Source: CAZFHA01 sp964518595 | Lineage (GTDB): Bacteria; Bacillota; Clostridia; Saccharofermentanales; Saccharofermentanaceae | Direction: 5' to 3' | Assembly: GCA_964518595.1 (NCBI GenBank) | Contig: CAZFHA010000023.1 | Coordinates: 1 to 64,000 of the forward strand | DNA length: 64,000 bases | Part shown: one piece after another, positions 34,057 through 43,337 of the stretch | How the letters are laid out: the number at the start of each line of letters is the position of its first letter | Position numbering within the stretch: the first letter of the stretch is position 1 | Made by a program: the position numbers and the translations under genes | Notes under the pieces: generated by a model | The model's database searches: none | What the model was told of the DNA's origin: nothing | Seen by the model: only the letters and a program-made list of their open reading frames with translations

Positions 34057-35334
34057 TTAGTGTGGTATGTAGCAGTTATGAATATAGTCGTAGACTCTTT
34101 TACCGAGTTCTTTTTGTATTTCCTTAGCTAGATTTGGGTCAGCACACTCTGTCGTTACACACAGTAAATAAGGTTCCTCAGAAAAAACCAGTGCTATATC
34201 CATCTGGGAGCCCATAAGCTGGTTTTGTCCAATTTTATGTACTACCATCACATTCTCAGGCAAATCGGAGGCGGTACCCTCTTTCTGATTGGCCTGGGCT
34301 AAATCATTAAACATGGGTTGAAAGATGCTGGGCTTAGCAAGGTAAGAGTGATAAAACTTTAGTGCGAACTTAGACATGTCTTGCACCGAAGTACGATTTT
34401 TACCTTTCTGTTGGACACCGTTATAGTCCTTATAGAGCACAGCCGGATCGCGCAAATTTACTACTTGACTGATGGAGAGTAGGTATTCATTGATCAGATC
34501 AATTCCGCCCAGCTCACGTAGCAGCATATTTGTGGCGGTGGTGTCTCCTTTGGCTAAGGACAGGTAGGCAAGTTCTCGGATGAAGTGCTGTGACCCCAAG
34601 GGCCTTGCCGCAAGCTCGCCCGAGTTAGGCACAATATCTGCTGCTTCTAAAGTTACTACTTTATTAAGGTCAACTTCTCCCGCTAGTACCTTCTGATACA
34701 GAAATAAATTAATGGGTAAAGAAATTGCCCCGCCTGGTACGAAAGGCTGACTAACGTTGTAGCCAAAGGACTCGTCTTGCTCCAAATTTTGGTAATAAAA
34801 ACCAATTCTAACCTTCGTATCAGCATTAACATAGCTATCAATATAGTTCTTAATAGACTTCTGTAGACTGCTATAGGCCGCATCTCGTTGTTGATAGGTT
34901 AAGGTTTGAAGGTCACTACGCTCCGGTATAAACACATCAGATTCTGTTATGGCCACAGGCTCTAAGGAAATAGACTCTGTGGTAGATGTCACATCAGTTC
35001 CGCTATCGGAAGAGGGCTTGCCCTCAGAACTGGTAGTTTCCGATGAGGGGAGTGTAGTTTCTATGGTCTCGGGCGGCGGCGAGGAGGCGGCTACAGAAGT
35101 TTCAGCCAGAACTTGAGGAAGAGAGCCCTCGCTGGGAAGAGCTTCACCAGAGATGCTTACGGATGTGCTGGAAAAGCTATTATCAATGGCTTCCTTAGTT
35201 GTTGCTACGCGATAAATTAATATGGACAAGCCAAGAACAAAAATAACACTGACAAGGGCAATGATTTGCCTTGTTTGACGTTTCTTTTGCACTTTTCGGG
35301 CTTCCGAAATAGAAAAAGTTACAGGGTTTTTCAT
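34057..35334 (-). CDS. Class A beta-lactamase-like protein with degenerate active site
   Basis: A 425-residue protein with a single N-terminal membrane anchor (~25-45), a Ser/Thr/Glu-rich linker (~50-140), and a beta-lactamase2-type domain (~150-420). Family positions are recognisable but altered: the SxxK site reads GGAISLPINLF without the lysine, the SDN site reads KGDTTATNMLL, and the KTG site reads VVHKIGQ. It is therefore probably not a working beta-lactamase; a cell-wall binding or regulatory role is possible. A 39-nt gap separates it from fhs, with which it may be co-transcribed. Confidence 0.75.
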   Translation of the reverse strand: MKNPVTFSISEARKVQKKRQTRQIIALVSVIFVLGLSILIYRVATTKEAIDNSFSSTSVSISGEALPSEGSLPQVLAETSVAASSPPPETIETTLPSSETTSSEGKPSSDSGTDVTSTTESISLEPVAITESDVFIPERSDLQTLTYQQRDAAYSSLQKSIKNYIDSYVNADTKVRIGFYYQNLEQDESFGYNVSQPFVPGGAISLPINLFLYQKVLAGEVDLNKVVTLEAADIVPNSGELAARPLGSQHFIRELAYLSLAKGDTTATNMLLRELGGIDLINEYLLSISQVVNLRDPAVLYKDYNGVQQKGKNRTSVQDMSKFALKFYHSYLAKPSIFQPMFNDLAQANQKEGTASDLPENVMVVHKIGQNQLMGSQMDIALVFSEEPYLLCVTTECADPNLAKEIQKELGKRVYDYIHNCYIPH

Positions 35335-35373
35335 TCTGGATTAGATCCTTTCGGTGGGTGGTCGGTGAGGTGG

Positions 35374-37050
35374 TTAGAACAGGCCGATAGCATTTCCTTC
35401 TGGGCTAAGATCGATATCCATGGCCGCCGGATGTTCAGGTAGTCCTGGCATTGTCATAATTTTCCCCGTTAATACGACTATATAGCCTGCTCCGGCGGAC
35501 AGACGAATATCACTAATTTTCAATGTGAAATCCTTTGGACAACCGAGCTTTTTCGGATCGTCTGACAGTGAATACTGTGTCTTAGCCATACAAATAGGAA
35601 GCTTATTATAACCGAGTTTGGAAAAACTGGCTATTTTATCCTCTGCTTTTTCTGAAATCTCAATATCAGAAGCGCCATATATTTGACGGGCAATTTGGCG
35701 GATTTTGTCTGGAATACTCTCCTCAAGCTGATAGGTATGCTTAAGGGGTGGTGTGAGGGGATTTTCTTTTAGGATATTACTTACTACTTGAGCCAGTTCC
35801 AGACCGCCTTCACCGCCTTGAGCAAAAATAGTAGCGGCAGCGAAAGGTGTATTTTGAGCTAAACAAAGTCTTTTTAGGAGCTCCAGTTCCTCGGGCGTAT
35901 CACTATGGAATTGATTAGCGGCAACGACACAGGGAATGCCAAAGGCTTTAAGGTTACTTATATGCTTGGCAACATTGGCAAAGCCTTCTTCAACTGCAGC
36001 AAGATTTGGCTCGGTTAATTTGTCCTTGGGAAGGTTGGCATTGTATTTTAATGAGCGGATGGTCACTACTAACACAACTGCTGAGGGTTTCAATCCGGCA
36101 ACGCGACATTTAATGTTTAGAAATTTTTCGGCGCCAAGATCGGCGCCAAAACCAGCTTCGGTGACAACAATATCTGCCAGCTTGAGCGCCATTTTTGTGG
36201 CAATAATACTGTTACAGCCATGGGATATATTAGCAAAGGGACCGCCATGAATGAGTGCGGGAACATGTTCAATACTTTGGATTAAATTCGGCTTAATTGC
36301 ATCTTTAAGTAAAAGTGTCATTGCACCTTCGGCCGACAATTGGCTGGCAGTAAGAAGATTGCCCTGAAGGTCGTAAGCAATGGCGATAGCGCCGAGGCGG
36401 CGTTTTAAATCTTCGATATTTTCCGCTAAACAGAGAATGGACATAATTTCAGATGCCGCTGTAATGGTAAATTCTTCCTCTCGTTCTACGCCATTTGTTT
36501 TCCCTCCAAGACCCACCAAGCAGTGACGGAGGACGCGGTCATTCATATCCAGGCAGCGTTTCCATAAAATCCGGTCCTTATCTATTTGGAGCGGATTTCC
36601 TTGGAAAAGGTGATTATCTATCATCGCTGCCAGAAGGTTATTGGCAGAAGTAATGGCATGCAGATCTCCTGTAAAATGAAGATTCAGCTCCTCCATAGGT
36701 AATACTTGTGAATATCCGCCCCCGGCAGCACCACCCTTGACACCGAAAACTGGCCCTAAAGAAGGCTCGCGTAGTGCCAAGACCACTTTATGATTTTCCT
36801 TGGCCAGGGCTTGGGCTAGACCAATACTCATAGTAGTCTTACCTTCACCGGCAGGAGTTGGGTTCATAGCAGTTACCAAAACTAACTTACCATCAGGCTG
36901 ATTTTGCTTATTTTCCAATACTCGTAAAGGGATTTTAGCCTTGTTACTACCATATAATTCTATATCCTCAAGTGACAGAGTAAGCTTAGCCGCCACATCT
37001 TGGATAGGGAGGAGCTTAGCGGTATTGGCAATTTCAATATCTTTTAACAT
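35374..37050 (-). CDS. fhs: Formate-tetrahydrofolate ligase
   Basis: ATP-dependent enzyme that joins formate to tetrahydrofolate, giving 10-formyl-THF for purines, fMet or the folate branch of acetogenesis. The 558 residues include the P-loop TPAGEGKTTMSIGLAQAL near residue 66, EPSLGPVFGVKGGAAGGGY near 95, FANISHGCNS near 274, and the C-terminal AGAGYIVVLTGKIMTMPGLP. GAGGG lies 6 nt before the ATG. Confidence 0.97.
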   Translation of the reverse strand: MLKDIEIANTAKLLPIQDVAAKLTLSLEDIELYGSNKAKIPLRVLENKQNQPDGKLVLVTAMNPTPAGEGKTTMSIGLAQALAKENHKVVLALREPSLGPVFGVKGGAAGGGYSQVLPMEELNLHFTGDLHAITSANNLLAAMIDNHLFQGNPLQIDKDRILWKRCLDMNDRVLRHCLVGLGGKTNGVEREEEFTITAASEIMSILCLAENIEDLKRRLGAIAIAYDLQGNLLTASQLSAEGAMTLLLKDAIKPNLIQSIEHVPALIHGGPFANISHGCNSIIATKMALKLADIVVTEAGFGADLGAEKFLNIKCRVAGLKPSAVVLVVTIRSLKYNANLPKDKLTEPNLAAVEEGFANVAKHISNLKAFGIPCVVAANQFHSDTPEELELLKRLCLAQNTPFAAATIFAQGGEGGLELAQVVSNILKENPLTPPLKHTYQLEESIPDKIRQIARQIYGASDIEISEKAEDKIASFSKLGYNKLPICMAKTQYSLSDDPKKLGCPKDFTLKISDIRLSAGAGYIVVLTGKIMTMPGLPEHPAAMDIDLSPEGNAIGLF

Positions 37051-37128
37051 TCTATTCCCTCATTTCTTGAAATAAACACAATATTTGGCGTTACAAGTGA
37101 CCAAAACCACAACAACTTGTGCTCTGAA

Positions 37129-37157
37129 TTGACATTTTGGCTGAAAAATGTTATTAT
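37129..37157 (+). promoter_or_regulatory. Strong sigma-A promoter of veg
   Basis: TTGACA (37129-37134), 17 bp, TATTAT (37152-37157). A start near 37164 leaves a leader of about 139 bases. Confidence 0.88.
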
Positions 37158-37171
37158 CTTGTAACAGTTGT

Positions 37172-37283
37172 CCGGCTTGACTTTCTTATTTTCCCCTACT
37201 TACCATATAGATGTCAAGGCTGGAACTGGATACGGAAGAAGTTGCCCTTCAGATTTAATTTATTTGGTATTTGTCTGAAGCTA
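37172..37283 (+). other. Structured leader of the veg transcript
   Basis: The leader holds two possible stems: CCGGCTTGAC with GTCAAGGCTGG (about 37172-37226, one bulge) and a perfect CTTCAGA/TCTGAAG pair (about 37248-37281). The second lies just before the ribosome binding site CGGAGG at 37288-37293. Confidence 0.45.
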
Positions 37284-37302
37284 TCGACGGAGGTACGTAA
37301 TC

Positions 37303-37572
37303 GTGATTGTCAAGACTGACGTAGATGCCTGCAAACGTGATTTAGAGAATTATCTTGGTCGGGTGATCCGACTAACTTCAAATGGTGGTAGAAAGCGTAC
37401 CATCGTTCACGAAGGAATCCTTGATCACTGCTATGCAAATGTGTTTACTGTTCGCTGCACTAACTATGAAGAGAGCAAGACCACCTATGAGGAAGTTATT
37501 TCCTATAGTTATGTGGATATTCTCACTAAGGTAGTAGAAGTAGCAACTGTATCGGCTGCCATTGTCAGCTAA
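37303..37572 (+). CDS. veg: Veg family protein
   Basis: Short conserved Firmicute protein of 89 residues. Hallmarks are the N-terminal DLENYLGRVIRLTSNGGRKRT and the central SYSYVDILT. In B. subtilis veg is very strongly transcribed and affects biofilm gene expression and spore outgrowth; the molecular role is unclear. The start is GTG with CGGAGG 9 nt upstream. It precedes ispE, as in Bacillus. Confidence 0.92.
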   Translation: MIVKTDVDACKRDLENYLGRVIRLTSNGGRKRTIVHEGILDHCYANVFTVRCTNYEESKTTYEEVISYSYVDILTKVVEVATVSAAIVS

Positions 37573-37598
37573 TTAACACAATAATCTTTATGTTTATT

Positions 37599-37627
37599 CA
37601 GCCATTTGCTCTTGATGCAGATGGCTG
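37599..37627 (+). other. Hairpin between veg and ispE
   Basis: CAGCCATTTGC and GCAGATGGCTG form an 11-bp stem with one wobble pair and a 7-nt loop. Only three T follow, so it is probably a leaky terminator that lowers ispE expression relative to veg. Confidence 0.55.
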
Positions 37628-37649
37628 TTTGCATGAATAGGAGGTTTTT

Positions 37650-38597
37650 TTGGAAGACGCAAGCGCTCGAATTTTAATCCCAGCTAAGATAAATTTACTT
37701 CTTGATATAGGAGGTAAACGAGCAGATGGTTATCATGAACTGTACACTATCATGCAGTCCATCCGGCTAGTAGATGAGATAGAAGTTCATATCAACAAAG
37801 CAGAACCAGAGAACGCAGGTATTTTTCTTATGGTAGAGTCGGCTGAAGACGCTGAAGAAGCGGTTAAGAAACAGTTAATTCAGATACCTACTAATCATAA
37901 GAATACCGCCTACCGGGCAGCTGAATATTTTCTGGGCGATGAGGTACATAAACTCGCTTGCCGAATTACGGTTAAGAAAGCCATTCCGGCTCAGGCGGGG
38001 ATGGGCGGAGGTAGTGCTGATGCTGCCGGCGTATTACGAGCTTTGGCTCAACTCTATCCGAAGCGCTATAACCAGGATGAATTGCTTCGGATGGCCACAG
38101 CGATTGGAGCCGATGTTCCCTTTTGCTTGATGGGCGGGACGGCACTTTGCCAAGGCATAGGAGAGAAGATAACTGGGCTGCCCTCACTTCGTGGTTTGCA
38201 GCTCTTGCTGGTGAAGCCACCCTTGAGCATTTCTACCCCCGAAGCTTTCGCAGCTTTTGACCAAGCGCATCAAGGGGCTGATGAAACTTCGGCTCGAAGT
38301 AGAGCCACGGATATTTTGGCTGATGTTAGCTTAGAGCCAAGGCTGCGTTTAAGAGAGGCAACCCCTTATCTATATAATAGTTTTGAAGCAACTTTAGAAG
38401 TTCTGTATCCGGAGCTAAAAGAAATACGGGAGTGTTTTGTCGGCTGTAAGGCAGATTTGGCAAGACTCAGCGGCTCTGGAAGTACGGTTTTTGCTGTTTT
38501 TTCAGAAAAAAAGCTGGCGGAAGAAGCCTGGATTTCCATTCAAAATGTCTTTGGCAAAAGAGACGGGTATTTTCTTACTTATAGCGAATTGTTGTAA
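37650..38597 (+). CDS. ispE: 4-diphosphocytidyl-2-C-methyl-D-erythritol kinase
   Basis: GHMP kinase of the non-mevalonate isoprenoid pathway; phosphorylates CDP-methylerythritol. The N-terminus AKINLLLDIGGKRADGYHEL and the ATP loop PAQAGMGGGSADAAGVLRAL (about 111-130) are diagnostic, and LSGSGSTVFAVF near 275 is the third GHMP motif. The start is a TTG 5-6 nt after AGGAGG. 315 residues, slightly longer than most. Confidence 0.94.
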   Translation: MEDASARILIPAKINLLLDIGGKRADGYHELYTIMQSIRLVDEIEVHINKAEPENAGIFLMVESAEDAEEAVKKQLIQIPTNHKNTAYRAAEYFLGDEVHKLACRITVKKAIPAQAGMGGGSADAAGVLRALAQLYPKRYNQDELLRMATAIGADVPFCLMGGTALCQGIGEKITGLPSLRGLQLLLVKPPLSISTPEAFAAFDQAHQGADETSARSRATDILADVSLEPRLRLREATPYLYNSFEATLEVLYPELKEIRECFVGCKADLARLSGSGSTVFAVFSEKKLAEEAWISIQNVFGKRDGYFLTYSELL

Positions 38598-38742
38598 AAG
38601 TCTTTCAGATAATCAAAAGTGACTCCTTAAATCAAAAGTTATTATTCACAAATAACACAGACTGAATATAGAATGTTATTGATATATTGCACAGGTGTGA
38701 TGAAGTGATGATTACGGATTAGGTGAAAGGAGTTTTTTCTAT

Positions 38743-41700
38743 ATGAAAAAAACAGTCGCGAAAAAGTCTCTTTCCTTGGCTAAATCGAAAAAGGGTAAAA
38801 ATTTATACTCGGGAGTTTCAACCCTCATATTATTGGCTCTGATAGTTGGTACTATTTTGCTTCCATCTCAGGATACCCTTAAAGCTACACCAGCCTCTTC
38901 TGCTGAGTTCTTGGCAGACAGGGCCGTAGTGGCGATTGACTTAGCTGGAAATAAAGGTGCATCTACTTTGGTTTCCGCTGCCGATGTGACAGGTGCGGAG
39001 TATACCAGTGGTGTTTATCTAAGTTGGCGCCGCTTTGAGGGCGAGCCCGAAGGCACTACTTATGCCGTTTTTCGGGAGGATGAAATTATTGCCGATAATT
39101 TGATCCAGACTAATTTTATTGATCTTGAGGGTGATTCTAATTCTCATTACAGGGTTCAAGGCTCCTCTGACAACCTGCTTGGCCTTTCAACAAAAGAAAC
39201 GGCTGTTTGGGGTAATCAGTATTTAGAACTGTCTTTACAAAAGCCCTTAGATCAAACTATGCCAGATGGAACCTCTTGCTTTTACAACAGTAATGATCTT
39301 TCTGTGGGTGATTTAGATGGCGATGGCCAGTATGAACTGATAGTAAAATGGATGCCTTCAAATTCTCAAGATAACTCGAAATCTGGCTATACCGGAACGA
39401 CCATTTTAGATGGCTATAAACTTGATTTATCTACCGGCGCTGCCAGCTTAATGTGGCGAATTGACTTGGGTGTTAATATTCGTTCTGGAGCTCATTATAC
39501 GCAATTTCAAGTCTGGGATTTTGATCAGGATGGCAAAGCCGAGATTGCCGTAAAGACTGCTGATGGCTCCACCTCCTTTAAAAGTCAAGATGGAACGGCG
39601 GAAGATCTTCTTCAGCAAAGTTTTATAGGCGCCTGCGCTTCCAGTGCATTGCCCACGGAAGCGGTGAGTGCGCAGCATGATTATCGTAATAGCTCGGGCT
39701 ATGTTCTTGACGGTCCGGAGTACTTTACAATTTTTGATGGTGAATCCGGTTTGGTTAAAGCCACAACTGAATATCTACCGTCTCGGGGAAGCGTAGCCGC
39801 CTGGGGTGATGCCTATGGTAACCGGGTAGACCGTTTTTTATCAGCGGTGGCTTATTTAGATGGTGAAACCCCCTATGCGGTGTTTTGCCGGGGCTATTAT
39901 ACAAGAACTACCCTAACAGCCTATCGCCTTGTGGACACCAATAGTGATGGAGTTGGGGATAGCTTGGAGGTTTACTGGAATTTTGATACCAATGATATTG
40001 TTGGCGGAAATCAATATACTGGCCAAGGGAATCATGGACTAAGTGTCAATGATGTGGATGGCGATGGACGGGATGAAATCATTTACGGAGCTATTACTAT
40101 CAATGATGACGGCAGCCTGCTCTATGCTACAGGACTCGGACATGGGGATGCCATGCATGTTAGTGACTGGGTGGCTTGGAATGCCGGTTTGGAAATTATG
40201 AGTGTACATGAGACAAAAACTGTTCCTTATCATGTGGAAATTCATGATGCGGCCAGCGGTGAAGTACTTATGGGTTATTATACCGGCGTGGATACAGGAC
40301 GAGGGGCGGCAGGGGATATTGATCCAACCTCTCCTGGTGGGGAATTCTGGTCTGGTGTTTTACCAAATAATTCTGGAGGACAAGCTGGCTGGAACTCTAA
40401 AGCTGGAGCGGTTTTTGCGACAACTTCTAGAATTGATAATTTGATTAAACTCAGTGACAAGAATCCGGCGGTGAATTTCACACTTTTTTGGGACGGAGAT
40501 CTCCTAAGTGAAACTTTTGATCATAGCTTTAATGAAGGCGCCTACTTACCTATCTCTGCTAATATTGCTAAGTGGGATTATCAGAAGGGGGAAGAAGTTT
40601 TACTTTTTGAGTCTTCCGAGGTTTGGACGAATAATGGTACAAAGGGCAATCCAGGCTTAATTGCCGATATTTTGGGAGACTGGCGGGAGGAAGTAATTGT
40701 TCGCCGCGCCGGAGGGGCAACAGCCAGCTCTGATGATAATAAAATTAGAATTTATGCGACGACAATTCCCACGGATTATGTGGTTCCTTGCCTCATGACA
40801 AATCGAGCATATCGGGAAGGGATTGCTTGGCAGAACGTGGCCTATAATCAACCGGCTAACCTCAGCTATCTTCTTAGTGAAGGGGTAATAACAGCCCAAA
40901 TCTCTTTTGAGACAGTGAAATCAGATCAGCTTGATCTGGTTTTTACCCCGGCATCTGATGGCGTTTATGGTCATTCAATTACTGGTTACAGCATTTACCG
41001 ATCTGAAAATGATGGTGCTTTTGAAAAAATTGCTGCCATACCCTTGGACGAGTTGGAGCAAAGGCCAGAGGGGTTCTTGTTCCATGACACAAGTCTGAAG
41101 AGTGCAACAACATATAAATATCAGATTGCAGCTCAGGTAAACCAGCGGGATTCTTACTTGTCTGAAACGGCTCAGGTACAAACCAAGATTGCCATAAAGA
41201 GCGTACCGGAAATTGTTTTAGATCCTCTCGTACAAAATACACCTTTAGGCGAAGGTAAAACTGTCGCCAGCCTCTTGCCGGAACAGGTTCATGTAATCAA
41301 CAGTGAAGATCAGACTGTTTTAGCGCCGGTAGAGTGGGATGTAACAGGAGTTGATATTACCACTGTTGGTACCTACAGGGTTAGTGCCGAGATAGACGGC
41401 TGGGAGACTGTTATACCTGTAGACTTAGTTGTGCTTGAGAATATTATTACCGGATACCGGCAACCGGATAAGATTAGAGCTGTCCAACATCTTCAGCCAA
41501 TACTACCGGAAACCATCACTGTTACCTATCTGAATGGAACGAGTATAGAACAGACTGTGCTTTGGGACGTAACAGATTTTGACATCGCAACTATCGGGTC
41601 ATACACAATTAATGGTCAATTGCCGGAGGTATCAAATTATCCTGTTAGTATTGAAATAGAGGTAGGCGAAAACTATATTACGGAAGTTCCACCGTTAAAG

Positions 41701-43248
41701 CTTCAGGTAAACCGTAAAACAAATAAAGATGAAATAATTTGGCCCGCAGTTGTGACGGCGAATTTTGCTGATGGTACTAGCCGCGAAGTTACAGTAATTT
41801 GGGATACCTCTTCTGTAGACACTTCGGTGGTGGGGGCACAAATTTTCCAAGGACAAGTTGATGGTTTTGCTGAGGGAGCTCAATTAACGCTAGAGGTGGT
41901 CTATAAGACCCTCTGGCAATTCGACTTTGGCATTGCCTCTGCACAGGTAGAGACAGGTTGGACTGGAATTACCGTTAACCCTAAAAACGGAACTCGGACT
42001 ACCCAGCAGTTAGATATACACTATACGCCGGAAAAAGGCTTTGGCTTTGCTAGTGCTGAAGCTGTGATTGAAGGGCGCGATGAAGGTGTTTATATAGAAA
42101 AAGACCTGCTACCCAGTAAAGTTTATCGAGATTTTGTTTTGCCGGGAACCAATGGGTTTATCGCCGATGTACCCAAGGGTATCTATGAAGTAGACATTTC
42201 TGCCGGTTCGCTTTATAGCGGTAAAGTGGTTGTTACTATTGAAAATAATAGTAAATCTAGCATTAGTAATGGAGCAGGTGACTATAACTTGCAAACCTTT
42301 ATTGTGCAGGTAGATGATGGTCAGATGAATTTTCTTTTCGATTCGGGAAACACCCATCGATTAAACGCCATTGTTATTCGCTATATGCGTGGACTTCCCG
42401 GGGATAAGACCGAATTAACGGCTCGGGTTGATGTTTTGAAGGCGTTGTCTTCGGAAGTTTATACAGAAGAGAGTTGGATTCCTTTTCACGAGGTTTTAGA
42501 AGCCGCTAAGGCTCTGCTGGCAGATGAAGAAGCGGAACAGGAAGCGCTTGGGGCTGTTTTGGCAGCACTGGAACAGGCCTACGCGGCTCTAGAAGAAGAG
42601 ATTATTGTAACTCCAGAGCCTACCCTAACTCCCGAGCCGACAATTACGCCTACAGAAGTTCCCACTGTAACTCCAGAACCGACTATCACTCCTACCGAGA
42701 CCCCAACTGTCACCCCGGAGCCAACAATAACGCCTACTATCGCTCCCACCATCGTTCCTACGACGACTCCGAGTCCTACTCCAATTCCCACTACGCCCCC
42801 TACTGCACCCACTACAGCAGCCACGGAGACAAGTATAGAGCCGACTCAGGCGTCAACTACGGCGGCTTCGGAATCTCAGAGCCCTACTTCCGGTGAGCCG
42901 CAACCCACGGCTACCCAAGGAAGCAAGTCAGTGTTACCCAGAAGTCGTGGAACTGTACAGAACGCCCCAATAAATTCTGTTGAAGAAACTTCCGGTACTG
43001 TTTCTTCGGGGGCTGTAATTGATGTTCCGTCCGAACCAAGTATGTCATCTCCAACTTCGGCGATGACCAGCGAAGGAAAAGTAATGGACGAAACGAAAAA
43101 AACAGAGGAGCTGCTCACGGGGCAAGAGATTGAACCTATTCGCGAAACAGATGACACGAGTAATCTACCCTTTATTTTAGCGGGTATTGCCATTATCCTT
43201 ATTGGCGGAAGTATTACCGGAATCATTATTTTGAAGCGCAGAAAATAG
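38743..43248 (+). CDS. Cell-surface rhamnogalacturonan lyase (PL11) with modular C-terminus
   Basis: A 1501-residue enzyme predicted to cut the rhamnogalacturonan I backbone of pectin. A basic leader and hydrophobic segment (~22-44) direct export. The PL11 catalytic propeller (~50-700) shows repeated acidic loops (VGDLDGDGQYE, VWDFDQDGKAE, VNDVDGDGRDE) typical of calcium sites. Then come an FN3-like region, Ig-like repeats with VLWDVTDFD, a domain beginning WQFDFGIA, a helical FIVAR-like segment (~1225-1285), a Thr/Pro/Glu repeat, and a C-terminal membrane segment with KRRK tail. No LPXTG. Transcription may start from TTCACA-16-TATAGA at 38645-38672. Confidence 0.88.
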   Translation: MKKTVAKKSLSLAKSKKGKNLYSGVSTLILLALIVGTILLPSQDTLKATPASSAEFLADRAVVAIDLAGNKGASTLVSAADVTGAEYTSGVYLSWRRFEGEPEGTTYAVFREDEIIADNLIQTNFIDLEGDSNSHYRVQGSSDNLLGLSTKETAVWGNQYLELSLQKPLDQTMPDGTSCFYNSNDLSVGDLDGDGQYELIVKWMPSNSQDNSKSGYTGTTILDGYKLDLSTGAASLMWRIDLGVNIRSGAHYTQFQVWDFDQDGKAEIAVKTADGSTSFKSQDGTAEDLLQQSFIGACASSALPTEAVSAQHDYRNSSGYVLDGPEYFTIFDGESGLVKATTEYLPSRGSVAAWGDAYGNRVDRFLSAVAYLDGETPYAVFCRGYYTRTTLTAYRLVDTNSDGVGDSLEVYWNFDTNDIVGGNQYTGQGNHGLSVNDVDGDGRDEIIYGAITINDDGSLLYATGLGHGDAMHVSDWVAWNAGLEIMSVHETKTVPYHVEIHDAASGEVLMGYYTGVDTGRGAAGDIDPTSPGGEFWSGVLPNNSGGQAGWNSKAGAVFATTSRIDNLIKLSDKNPAVNFTLFWDGDLLSETFDHSFNEGAYLPISANIAKWDYQKGEEVLLFESSEVWTNNGTKGNPGLIADILGDWREEVIVRRAGGATASSDDNKIRIYATTIPTDYVVPCLMTNRAYREGIAWQNVAYNQPANLSYLLSEGVITAQISFETVKSDQLDLVFTPASDGVYGHSITGYSIYRSENDGAFEKIAAIPLDELEQRPEGFLFHDTSLKSATTYKYQIAAQVNQRDSYLSETAQVQTKIAIKSVPEIVLDPLVQNTPLGEGKTVASLLPEQVHVINSEDQTVLAPVEWDVTGVDITTVGTYRVSAEIDGWETVIPVDLVVLENIITGYRQPDKIRAVQHLQPILPETITVTYLNGTSIEQTVLWDVTDFDIATIGSYTINGQLPEVSNYPVSIEIEVGENYITEVPPLKLQVNRKTNKDEIIWPAVVTANFADGTSREVTVIWDTSSVDTSVVGAQIFQGQVDGFAEGAQLTLEVVYKTLWQFDFGIASAQVETGWTGITVNPKNGTRTTQQLDIHYTPEKGFGFASAEAVIEGRDEGVYIEKDLLPSKVYRDFVLPGTNGFIADVPKGIYEVDISAGSLYSGKVVVTIENNSKSSISNGAGDYNLQTFIVQVDDGQMNFLFDSGNTHRLNAIVIRYMRGLPGDKTELTARVDVLKALSSEVYTEESWIPFHEVLEAAKALLADEEAEQEALGAVLAALEQAYAALEEEIIVTPEPTLTPEPTITPTEVPTVTPEPTITPTETPTVTPEPTITPTIAPTIVPTTTPSPTPIPTTPPTAPTTAATETSIEPTQASTTAASESQSPTSGEPQPTATQGSKSVLPRSRGTVQNAPINSVEETSGTVSSGAVIDVPSEPSMSSPTSAMTSEGKVMDETKKTEELLTGQEIEPIRETDDTSNLPFILAGIAIILIGGSITGIIILKRRK
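42610..42759 (+). repeat. 42-bp Thr/Pro/Glu-encoding repeats in the lyase gene
   Basis: Units of 42 bp begin near 42628, 42670 and 42712 and encode TPEPTITPTEVPTV-type segments of 14 residues. They form an extended wall-spanning linker before the membrane anchor. Confidence 0.8.
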
Positions 43249-43272
43249 TCCTATAATTTATTACTTTACCTA

Positions 43273-43337
43273 GCATCTTCTTCTTAGGCGCACGCGTTCC
43301 TACTTTGGGGGTTCAGCCTGAGAAGGAGATGCTTTTT
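43273..43337 (+). terminator. Terminator of the lyase gene, overlapping the opposite gene's end
   Basis: GCATCTTCTTCTTAGG (43273-43288) and CCTGAGAAGGAGATGC (43317-43332) form a 16-bp stem with two G-T pairs and a 28-nt loop, followed by TTTTT. The right arm lies inside the last codons of the convergent acyl-CoA synthetase gene. Confidence 0.75.

Noticed and set aside
38642..38650. A DnaA box (TTATTCACA) suggesting an origin
   Set aside because: It is a single site with no cluster and no adjacent dnaA; a chance match is likely.
42579..42824. A minus-strand open frame encoding a Gly/Val-rich hydrophobic repeat protein
   Set aside because: It is the antisense reading of the Thr/Pro/Glu repeats of the PL11 lyase and has no ribosome binding site.
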